From positions 421,763 to 485,762 of the forward strand of contig CBDANN010000006.1 of NCBI GenBank assembly GCA_965197635.1: a stretch of DNA of 64,000 bases, in the 5' to 3' direction. The notes beneath the pieces were generated by a model. It worked only from the letters and a program-made list of their open reading frames with translations. It was not told the DNA's origin and ran no database searches. The translations under genes were made by a program, and so were the position numbers. The stretch comes from Bin87 sp965197635. GTDB taxonomy: Bacteria; Chloroflexota; Dehalococcoidia; Lucifugimonadales; UBA3495. Positions 34,430 to 41,756 of this stretch are shown here, in pieces (the stretch's first letter is position 1; every line of letters begins with the position of its first letter).

Positions 34430-35008
34430 ATGCGGTGCTTCGTCCTGGCCGCGTTAGTCGCGGCGGGACTGGCGTTGTCTCTGCTGGCGCTGCAGGCGCC
34501 GGCCGAGCCAGTTCGCGCCTGTTCGTGCGTGCGGTTCACTCAAGCTGAACGCTTTGACCGAGCCGATTCGGTGTTTGCTGGAGAGGCGACCTCGGTGAAA
34601 GGGCGCCGCAAAATCCCGTTCTTGTGGTCCGGGCTCGACCCAGTCACCGTCGAGTTCGAAGTCAGCCAGGTTTGGAAGGGGTCGCGGCAGAATACCCTTA
34701 CCGTCAAAACGGCGCGCATGGGAGCGTCATGCGGGTACGAATTCAAGGAAGGCAGCAAGTACATTGTGTACGTCCGCAACGGAGAAACCGGCCTCTGCGC
34801 CGGCACAGCGCCGACATGGCGAGCCTTTCACGATATCGTCGCGTTGGGCGCCGGTTGGGAACCGGAACCAATGCTCGAAACGGAAACGCCCAGGGGCGGC
34901 GGTTGCAGCCTGTTTCGCGCCGCTCAGGTGAATGACGCGGATGTTGGCGTGCTAGCCTTACTGGCGGGCGCTATCGCCTTGGGCACACGCTGCCGACCTC
35001 GCCTATAA
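34430..35008 (+). CDS. Secreted TIMP-like (netrin-fold) protein
   Basis: ATG at 34430. Signal peptide VLAALVAAGLALSLLALQAP; the mature part begins ACSCVRFTQAERFDRADSVF. The CSC start after the signal, SVFAGEATSV, VEFEVSQVWKGSRQNTLTV, ASCGYEFKEGSKYIVYV and GLCAGTAPT are the TIMP/NTR-like pattern of bacterial secreted proteins. Cysteines pair as in that fold. A hydrophobic C-terminus (VGVLALLAGAIALGT) followed by RCRPRL looks like a short sorting or membrane anchor. 192 residues. It probably binds a partner on the cell surface; function unknown. Confidence 0.75.
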   Translation: MRCFVLAALVAAGLALSLLALQAPAEPVRACSCVRFTQAERFDRADSVFAGEATSVKGRRKIPFLWSGLDPVTVEFEVSQVWKGSRQNTLTVKTARMGASCGYEFKEGSKYIVYVRNGETGLCAGTAPTWRAFHDIVALGAGWEPEPMLETETPRGGGCSLFRAAQVNDADVGVLALLAGAIALGTRCRPRL

Positions 35009-35009
35009 T
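35004..35009 (+). promoter_or_regulatory. -10 element for the Uma2 gene at 35079
   Basis: TATAAT (35004-35009) lies at the very end of the preceding gene, 69 nt before the ATG. No clear -35. Confidence 0.4.
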
Positions 35010-35078
35010 GTCGGTGCGAATTGGTCATCGCCGGCAGCCCGTTCTCTCATTCCGCCGGGGACATTGGGAGCAAAGTCT

Positions 35079-35801
35079 ATGGTAAGCAATACCGCGAGGC
35101 CACAGGTCCCATACGAGGATGAGGTCGATGATCTCACCATCGACTACCCATCCTCCGACGGCGAACCCATGGCCGAATCCGAATGGCAGTACACTCCCCT
35201 GACTGATACCGTCTCCACGCTGCGCGTCCGCTACCGCGAGCGCGACGACGTTTATGTCGCCGGCGATATGCTGATCTACTATCGGATGAACCGGAACGAC
35301 ATTCGCGTGGCGCCGGATGTTTTCGTCGTATTTGGGGCAACGGGAACCCATCCCCGGGATTCGTGGCTGGTCTGGCGCGAAGGCAGAGCGCCGGACTTCG
35401 TCATGGAGATCGCTTCTTCCTCCACCTGGCGAAGGGATGCCACCGAAAAGCGGGACATTTATGCCGCGATGGGCGTCAAGGAATACGTGCGCTTCGACCC
35501 TACTGGAAACTACTTTACGCCGGCCCTGGTCACGGAAACGCTGGACGGGACGACTTACCATGAACAATCCCTCACCACCGACAACGCCGGAATCCTGCGC
35601 TGCTACAGCGCCGTACTGGATTTGGAAATCTGTGTAACCCCGGCACTGGAACTGCGGCTCTACGACTTGACTACCGGGGAATACCTACGCACCCATCAGG
35701 AGAGCGAGGCAGCCCGCCGCGAGAGCGAGGCAGCCCGATTAGCAGCCGAAGCCGAAATCACGCGGCTGAGGGCCGAACTCAGCCGTCTGCAACAACCATA
35801 A
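35079..35801 (+). CDS. Uma2-family (DUF820) nuclease-fold protein
   Basis: ATG at 35079 after TTGGGAGC. The same subgroup as the gene at 18641: DVYVAGDMLIYYRMNRND, IRVAPDVFVVFGATG (Asp), APDFVMEIASSSTW (Glu), DATEKRDIYAAMGVKEYVRF (Lys), then a C-terminal coiled coil with two near-identical ESEAARR segments. 240 residues. Catalytic set present. It is followed at 14 nt by an SDR gene. Confidence 0.8.
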   Translation: MVSNTARPQVPYEDEVDDLTIDYPSSDGEPMAESEWQYTPLTDTVSTLRVRYRERDDVYVAGDMLIYYRMNRNDIRVAPDVFVVFGATGTHPRDSWLVWREGRAPDFVMEIASSSTWRRDATEKRDIYAAMGVKEYVRFDPTGNYFTPALVTETLDGTTYHEQSLTTDNAGILRCYSAVLDLEICVTPALELRLYDLTTGEYLRTHQESEAARRESEAARLAAEAEITRLRAELSRLQQP

Positions 35802-35815
35802 GAGGTAATTACAAA

Positions 35816-36562
35816 ATGCGACTGGAAAACAAGGTGGCTTTCATCAGCGGCGGCGCCCGGGGTATGGGCGCAACCGAGGCGAGGATGTTCTCCCAAGAGG
35901 GCTGCAAGGTGGTCATCGGCGACCTGCGGGATGAGCTGGGCCGCCAGGTGGAGGCCGAAATCAATGAGCTGGGCGGCGCGTGCCTGTACGTCCACCTGGA
36001 CGTGACTGACGAGCAGTCCTGGAAGGATGCCATCGCCGCCACGGTGGAACGGTTCGGCAAGCTGGACATCCTGGTGAACAACGCCGGCATCTACCGGCCG
36101 GAGAGAGTGGAAAACACCACCATTGAGAACTGGGACACCACGCTGTCGGTGAACGCCAAGGGCGTGTTCCTGGGCACCAAGACCGCCATACCGGAACTGC
36201 GGCGCAACGGCGGCGGCTCCATCGTGAACATCTCCAGCGTGGCCGGCCTGGTGGGCAACCACATCTCATCGGCCTACACCGCCTCCAAGGGCGCGGTGCG
36301 GCTGTTCACCAAGTCCACCGCCATCCAGCACGCCGCCGACGGCATCCGCTGCAACAGCGTCCATCCGGGCACCATCGAAACCGACATGACCGCCGACTTG
36401 CTAGCCGCCGGCGGCCGCGAGGACCGGCTGAACCGAACCCCGATTGGTCGCCTGGGCCAGGCTGAGGACATCGCCTACGGCGTACTGTTCCTGGCCTCCG
36501 ATGAGGCCTCTTTTATGACGGGCAGCGAGTTGGTGATCGACGGTGGGCGAACGGCGATGTAA
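35816..36562 (+). CDS. SDR-family oxidoreductase
   Basis: ATG at 35816 with AAGAGG upstream. Cofactor loop SGGARGMGATEARMF, VHLDVTDEQSW, LVNNAGIYRPER, SSVAGLVGNHISSAYTASKG (Ser, Tyr-x3-Lys), CNSVHPGTIETDM and SFMTGSELVIDGGRTAM. 248 residues. Paralogue of the SDR at 33666, two genes away. The pair brackets a TIMP-like gene and Uma2, so a local duplication is possible. Substrate unknown. Confidence 0.9.
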   Translation: MRLENKVAFISGGARGMGATEARMFSQEGCKVVIGDLRDELGRQVEAEINELGGACLYVHLDVTDEQSWKDAIAATVERFGKLDILVNNAGIYRPERVENTTIENWDTTLSVNAKGVFLGTKTAIPELRRNGGGSIVNISSVAGLVGNHISSAYTASKGAVRLFTKSTAIQHAADGIRCNSVHPGTIETDMTADLLAAGGREDRLNRTPIGRLGQAEDIAYGVLFLASDEASFMTGSELVIDGGRTAM

Positions 36563-36587
36563 CGGTATTGCTCAAGGGAACCCTCCC

Positions 36588-36620
36588 GTCATTGCGAGGA
36601 GCGCAGCGACGTGGCAATCC
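36588..36620. repeat. GTCATTGCGAGGAGCG-type intergenic repeat
   Basis: GTCATTGCGAGGAGCGCAGC followed by GACGTGGCAATCCC. This palindromic repeat (CATTGC...GCAATC) is found between genes in many anaerobe and Chloroflexota genomes. A decayed relative is inside the element at 61415-61572. Confidence 0.6.
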
Positions 36621-36722
36621 CGCCACCGTGGCGACGGTCCTGGTTGCGACGAGCTTGCCGCCAATGCCTTCAGTCATTCTCGCCACGACAAACTGACACC
36701 TGAAACCGGCGCGCGATAACCC

Positions 36723-37595
36723 ATGGGAATACTCTCCGGCAGCGGAACCCTGCTCCAATGTCGGCTGCCCGAAACCCATCCTTACATCCGCCTCCAGCAC
36801 GCGGTGTTCCACGTGTTGGAGGCGGACAGCGGCGGCGCGGCGCGAGTGGTGGATTTCACCATCTTCGGGCTGGTGCTGTTCAGCGCAGTGAACCTGGCCA
36901 TTGGCAACACGAAGCTGGAGTTTCTCTTCATCAGCGTGTTCGCCGCCGAATATTTGATACGGTTGTGGTGCATCGTCTGGCACCGCAACTACCGGCAAGG
37001 CGGTTTGAAAAGCCGGCTGCGCTACGCTACCACCAACGCAGCGGCCATCATTGACTTCATTGCGATCTGGCCGACGCTGGTGGTGATGATCATCTTCGGC
37101 GAGGTCGAGGTGCTGCCCATCTTCCGCCTCATCTCCCGGCTCATAATGACCGGCCGGCGGTTCCCGGCGATGCGCCTGATGGGGCGCGTCATGCTGCGTT
37201 CGGCCAGCCAGCTGGTCAGCGTGCTGGTGACTCTCAGCGTGTTCTGGCTGGCGGCGGGCTACCTGATGCACTCGGCGGAAACCAACCTGCCCAACGGGAA
37301 CCACGAACAGTTCGGCGACATCGGCGAGTCGCTGTGGGCATCGGTGGTGATCCTGACCACCCTGCCGTCGCTGGAGGTGGTGCCGGGCACGCTGGTGGGG
37401 CGGGTCATTGCCGGCTTTATCGCCTTGTTGGGCATCGGCCTCTTCGCCCTGCCCGCCGGCATCCTAACGTCCAACTTCATGGAGGCGATCCAACAGGTGC
37501 GGGACAGCGCCGGCGAGGTGGAACTGAGCGCCTGCCGGGTGCAGAGCGCAAAGCAGCAGCGGCGGCGTTCCCGGTGGCCGCTGGCGCAGGGCTAG
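36723..37595 (+). CDS. Voltage-gated channel-like membrane protein with altered pore filter
   Basis: ATG at 36723. Ion-transport fold: helices at about residues 41-60 (VVDFTIFGLVLFSAVNLAIG), 65-85, 103-125 (AAAIIDFIAIWPTLVVMII), an S4-like segment with Arg (LPIFRLISRLIMTGRRFPAM), S5 (QLVSVLVTLSVFWLAAGYLM), a pore loop and S6 (IAGFIALLGIGLFALPAGIL, the usual K-channel S6). In the pore loop, SLWASVVILTTLPSLEVVPG stands where K channels have TTVGYGDVVP. The five residues of the filter are replaced by LPSLE. 290 residues. It may be a non-K channel, a regulatory subunit or dead. Confidence 0.75.
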   Translation: MGILSGSGTLLQCRLPETHPYIRLQHAVFHVLEADSGGAARVVDFTIFGLVLFSAVNLAIGNTKLEFLFISVFAAEYLIRLWCIVWHRNYRQGGLKSRLRYATTNAAAIIDFIAIWPTLVVMIIFGEVEVLPIFRLISRLIMTGRRFPAMRLMGRVMLRSASQLVSVLVTLSVFWLAAGYLMHSAETNLPNGNHEQFGDIGESLWASVVILTTLPSLEVVPGTLVGRVIAGFIALLGIGLFALPAGILTSNFMEAIQQVRDSAGEVELSACRVQSAKQQRRRSRWPLAQG

Positions 37596-37639
37596 GCCAA
37601 GACGACAGGATGGATACTGTGACGAACCGCATCATCCAT

Positions 37640-38200
37640 TCAAGGTCTATGCTCGATCAATTCAACTTCTAGTGCATCGCTTCTCAACTGGTCAGTAAAT
37701 GCCAAGGCGTCTCTGGCACTTTCCAACGATATGTGCGGCTTCAGTTCGTTGATCCTGCTAGACAACTGGGATCCGGGATGCCCATTGGTTTCGAGGTTGA
37801 CGTATAGGGCGGTTGCATACCGCTCCATGTCGCGCACGTCAGCGTTACACAACCGCGTTGCCAAAAATCGCACCGCATCGACGTATTTTTGAATGGTGTT
37901 GTGATATCGCTTGCTCAGCAAATCGGCCATATGGCCGAGCGTAAATGAAGGACCATATGGCGGACGGGACTCCAACGTCAAGAAGTTATGCGCTCTCATG
38001 TCTCCAACATCATGATGGAGATCGAACGAGTAAGGCCCATGCTTGTACAGCACATACTGGTAGGTCAGAGGCACCTCCAGAATATGCTTGAGAAAGTACA
38101 CTGTTTTTTGGACGTGAGTTTCTCCAGCCCATGATCCCCTATCTCGCAGTTCTTTGACGGTCTGCACAACGAGAGCTTGTTGTTCCAACGCACTTAGCAT
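37640..38200 (-). CDS. Panacea/SocA-like domain protein
   Basis: ATG at 38200 (MLSALEQQALVVQTVKELRD). ETHVQKTVYFLKHILEVPL followed by TYQYVLYKHGPYSFDLHHDV is the Panacea/SocA (DUF4065-like) core: a QKxxYFL helix and the GPxSxxL turn. The rest is helical (HNTIQKYVDAVRFLATRL). 186 residues. Panacea domains act as antitoxins fused to or paired with many toxins. It begins 26 nt after the HD gene on the same strand, so the two form an operon. Whether the HD protein is a toxin is unknown. Confidence 0.65.
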   Translation of the reverse strand: MLSALEQQALVVQTVKELRDRGSWAGETHVQKTVYFLKHILEVPLTYQYVLYKHGPYSFDLHHDVGDMRAHNFLTLESRPPYGPSFTLGHMADLLSKRYHNTIQKYVDAVRFLATRLCNADVRDMERYATALYVNLETNGHPGSQLSSRINELKPHISLESARDALAFTDQLRSDALEVELIEHRP

Positions 38201-38577
38201 CGCTTCAACTCCTTATCCGACATCGCTAACTGGCACCTTCGGTCAAAATAGTGTCCCTATTGACCCGCAACCATTCGCTAGCGCTGTTCCGTATTTCAGG
38301 ATGAACTAATACAGAGTCTATGGATGCAACAGGGATGTTTTTCAGCACTGCTGACGCATCGATAGAGGAAACTACTCGGCCACCTTGTAATACTGGGAAG
38401 TCAAATGATGTTCCTCTGGGTACATAATGGTCGTGAATTACATTTTCGTCACCAAATTGTTCGGATAACGCTTCGCTGATGACCCGACCCGGTTCCAAAT
38501 TTAGGGCTTCGTCCACAGGGTTTTTTGAATATACCTGTCTATAATGATTCCTATCTGCGATACGCTTGGCCCATTTA

Positions 38578-40286
38578 CCCGAATCCACCGATGGGATAGG
38601 GCGGTGCGGCATTTGAGAGAGATGAGGGGTCAGGGAACGGGATGGCGAGGACCTGATGCCGATGAAATGGACGATGTGGGGCGTGGATGCCGTGCCAAGG
38701 GGATGTTGATGACCCGTGGTAGCGGCATTGGCAGTGATTTTCAGCGCAGACCGATGGCGGAGACCGTCAGGAGCCCAGCCTGGCGCGGTTGGGCCAGGCG
38801 TGGTGCGTCATCGTAGACAGGTGAAAGGCCGAGGGCGGCGTCAGGATGGGAGTGGCAGGGCGCGCAGTCTGGCCAGGGCGCTGCTGAATTGGTTTCGCCA
38901 AGGCCAATCCTGTGGCAGATGCAGGGTGATGCGACGGGCTTTGCGGGTGATGCGTCCGGCGAGAGAGAAGAAGCGTCGTCGGAGGGTCTTGGTGGTGGTC
39001 ACCGGCTCGCCCAGGCCGATGCGCGTGGTCCAGCGGGCCAGGTTGTGGGCCATGACTTGCACCGCCAGCCAGGCGGCGTTGGCGGGAAAACGTCCCGATG
39101 GCAGGTGGTTGAGCCCCACGCCGTATTTGAGGTCGCGGATGGCGTTCTCGATCTCGGCGTGGCGGCGATGGTCAGCTTCCAGATACAGGGTGTCGCCTTC
39201 TCTATCGGTGATGAAAGCGTGATAGCTGTAGGTGGCGAACAGGGCCAGTTGCGAGCCGGGCGTGGGTTTCACCCGTCGGACGATGAGCCGCACCGGTACC
39301 GCGTCGGGCTCACTGGCAAAGGGAGTGTAGCTGGTTTCGGCCACATCGGCGCCGCCATCCATCCAATAGGATATGGGCGTCCAGTCATCTTCAGGTATGG
39401 CCTCGATGATGTTCCGCAGGCTCGGGTGCTGGCGTACGGTGATGGAGTAGCGTACCTTCTGGTCGCGACAGGCGGCCACCATGTCGTGGGTGTAGAAGCC
39501 GCTGTCCGCCCGCACGGTGAGTGGTCCGGTGGCTCCGGCGTAGCGCACTCGGCTCACCGTCTCGCGCAGGAAGTTGGCGGCGCCGCGGGCGGTGTTGGCC
39601 CGACCCTTTCGCAATCGACACATCAGCACCTCGCCGGTACCCTCGGCCACGGCCAGGAGCGGGTGATAGCCCCGCTGGCCGGTGTAGCCGTGATGGCGCG
39701 CGCCCTCCTTGCCCAGACCATAGGTCTCACAGACGGTAGAGTCCAGATCAATGGTCAGCGGATCATCGCCCGGTCCGGCCCCAGCCGCCCAGGCTCGGGC
39801 CAGCGCCTCCCGGCTCACCCGATCCAGCTGCCGCGCGTGGCCCCACCGGAAACTCCGCAGAAACGTGCCCAGCGTGGATGGCGCCTTCACCGTACAGCCC
39901 AGCACCTGCTCGGTCTCGCCAGCGCGCAGCGCGTCGGCGTCGTCAATGCAGTCACCGCCGGCCAACGCCGATGCCACCAGCGTCAGCACCTTGTCTCCCG
40001 CGTTGGCACGACCTGGCGCATTTCCCAGGTCAACGTGGCGGTCCACCAGCTCTCCCAGCCCCAGATGATGGGCCAGGGTGATGGGCAAAAGCAGCCCCGC
40101 ATTGGCCACCAGTCGGTGATCGTCGAAGGCAACGTGGATGCGGTCGGGGCGCTCAGGTGGTAGCATCCGTTGGGTGCTCCTCGTTTCAGGGTGGTTTTCG
40201 TTCTCAAAAACCATTATCCCCGAAGCCGGGAGCACTTTCTCATCCCTTCAGCACGCCGACACACTCATCTCCTCGGTGGATTGGGG
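38578..40286 (-). mobile_element. IS1380-family insertion sequence, intact
   Basis: Ends: CCCGAATCCACCGATGGGA at 38578 and the reverse complement of CCCCAATCCACCGAGGAGA ending at 40286. The flanking 5-bp ATTTA (38573-38577 and 40287-40291) is a perfect target duplication. 1709 bp with one transposase gene. The insertion is recent enough that the interrupted HD gene can be rebuilt exactly. Confidence 0.92.
38841..40166 (-). CDS. IS1380-family transposase
   Basis: ATG at 40166 (MLPPERPDRIHVAFDDHRLV), the same start as in the relic at 1142; an open frame reaches 40235. DDE features: TIDLDSTVCETYGLGKEGAR (first Asp), GYHPLLAVAEGTGEVLMCRL, LTVRADSGFYTHDMV (second Asp) and HAEIENAIRDLKYGVGLNHL (Glu). 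441 residues, a normal size. Undamaged. Confidence 0.93.
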   Translation of the reverse strand: MLPPERPDRIHVAFDDHRLVANAGLLLPITLAHHLGLGELVDRHVDLGNAPGRANAGDKVLTLVASALAGGDCIDDADALRAGETEQVLGCTVKAPSTLGTFLRSFRWGHARQLDRVSREALARAWAAGAGPGDDPLTIDLDSTVCETYGLGKEGARHHGYTGQRGYHPLLAVAEGTGEVLMCRLRKGRANTARGAANFLRETVSRVRYAGATGPLTVRADSGFYTHDMVAACRDQKVRYSITVRQHPSLRNIIEAIPEDDWTPISYWMDGGADVAETSYTPFASEPDAVPVRLIVRRVKPTPGSQLALFATYSYHAFITDREGDTLYLEADHRRHAEIENAIRDLKYGVGLNHLPSGRFPANAAWLAVQVMAHNLARWTTRIGLGEPVTTTKTLRRRFFSLAGRITRKARRITLHLPQDWPWRNQFSSALARLRALPLPS

Positions 40287-41344
40287 ATTTAGCTCCACCT
40301 GTTTCATCATTTGCTCTTGATTCGCTCGCGATAGCAGCAAGAATTTCGATGTCCGTATATTCGAGGAACTCTGCAAGGTCAGTAGGAAACTTGCCCCCGG
40401 GAAGCCATTCTTTCAGAAATTCGATCAAATGGAAATCATAAGCACGCCGAACCGGATGCAAGTATAATTGTGCGAACATGGAGTAGCGTGCCATCAGCAT
40501 GGCTTCTGCCGAATGTAATCCCCCCATCTCTAGACCTAAAGCAGGTTCGGCAGAATGTTCGCTTTTGGGGAGGATCCTCAACGTATCAACCAAGCGGTGA
40601 TGGTCAAATTTTCCATACTGCACTCCGGCGTGCAGAGAATCACGCAGCAAATAGTCCATGCGATCCACCCCAAATGCGTCACCGACGGTGATTTCAGACA
40701 ATATGGCTTCCCAATCGGAAAAATGCACGGTTGGGTCGGGGAATTTCTCTCTCCCCACGGCAAGTTTGGCGATATGTTCGGCATTGGGGCTAGGCGTCAT
40801 TCGTCCCCAGATCGACGACATCTCGCCACTCATGACCAAGGAATACGTGATGGTCTCGTGCGTCATATTCTCTGGCAGGACTTCGTGCTCTGCCGCGTGC
40901 GAGAATGGTAAATGTCCAATGTCATGACAAAGGGCAGCCATCCTAAGCACCTTGCGCCAATACATCCGACTGTCTTGACGATATACGTTTTCAATAAACA
41001 GATCCTGAACCGACGGATGAACTAAATCAGTCCGAGTGATCACGTCATAGACTTGGGACGCCAGCTCCATCACGCCCAATGCGTGTTCGAACCGTTTGTG
41101 TGTTGCACCTGGATATACCAAATACTCCATCGCTAGTTGATGGATATGCCTCAACCGTTGTACGGGGCGGGAATCGATCACGTCACGTTCATCCGTATCC
41201 ACGGTTATGAAAACGTGGATCGGATCCCGTATCTCGTGATAAACTTTTTGAAAGCTTATTTAGCCCACCTGTTCGTATTTGCTAGGGCGCAGAAAATACC
41301 ATAATGTCCGAGCAAACTCAACTTGGCCAGTGCCATCGGGCAAA

Positions 41345-41674
41345 TCAATTGAAGCGGTTGCGCCGCCGGTGGAAAACGTAGGCTGTTCCCACCACGTAGC
41401 CTTGGGTCACCCAATCCCGTATCAACCGTTCCTTTTCGTCGGTCGCATTCACCGGCAGACGCCCAACGGCTTCCAGAAAAAGTTCGATGGTGCCTTGGGC
41501 CATGTACAGGGCTTCATCCCAATCATCGCCTTCGGTGGCGCAGCCGGGCAGGGCGGGTACAAAGACACTGTAGCCGGGTTCGTCTGGGCCAGACACTAGC
41601 AGCACCTCGAACTCCTCGGCTTGGGGCATCGCGCCGTCTTTCGGCAACTCCGACTGGTCAGCTCTCGTCACCAT
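41345..41674 (-). CDS. HicB-like antitoxin
   Basis: ATG at 41674 (MVTRADQSELPKDG) has GGAGG 8 nt upstream; an in-frame ATG at 41689 is also possible. The core FEVLLVSGPDEPGYSVFVPALPGCATEGDDWDEALYMAQG is the HicB partial RNase-H fold (YSVxxPALPGCxTEGDxxxEAL). 109 residues. No HicA toxin gene is next to it, so it is an orphan or regulates something else. The C-terminal RRRNRFN is basic. Confidence 0.8.
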   Translation of the reverse strand: MVTRADQSELPKDGAMPQAEEFEVLLVSGPDEPGYSVFVPALPGCATEGDDWDEALYMAQGTIELFLEAVGRLPVNATDEKERLIRDWVTQGYVVGTAYVFHRRRNRFN

Positions 41675-41703
41675 AACGGCAACCTCCATAGCTGCGGAGC
41701 ATA

Positions 41704-41725
41704 GGGGCGAATAATCATTCGCCCC
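41704..41725. repeat. Intergenic hairpin of the GGGGCGAAT family
   Basis: GGGGCGAAT pairs exactly with ATTCGCCCC around AATC. It lies between the gamma-glutamyltransferase stop and the hicB-like start. Confidence 0.8.
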
Positions 41726-41756
41726 GGCATCGTTTCCACCGAAAATCAACCTCTGG

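Larger units (their letters stand above)
38226..41259 (-). pseudogene. HD-domain phosphohydrolase (dGTPase-like, COG1078 type), split by IS1380
   Basis: The homologous frame opens at 41259 with ATA (not ATG): SFQKVYHEIRDPIHVFITVD, then QRLRHIHQLAMEYLVYPGAT, HKRFEHALGVMELASQ (His) and LCHDIGHLPFSHAAEHE (His-Asp), the HD metal site. The first usual start, GTG at 41202, lies after the conserved DPIH. IS1380 is inserted at the AAAT codons of GGAK. Beyond it WAKRIADRNHYRQVYSKNPV continues to TEGAS at 38226. Removing the IS and one TAAAT copy gives 440 codons in one frame. Such HD proteins hydrolyse (d)NTPs or other phosphates. Now inactive, or active only as fragments. Confidence 0.8.

Noticed and set aside
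38889..40163. 424-codon frame antisense to the IS1380 transposase
   Set aside because: Antisense shadow; the transposase on the other strand has intact motifs.
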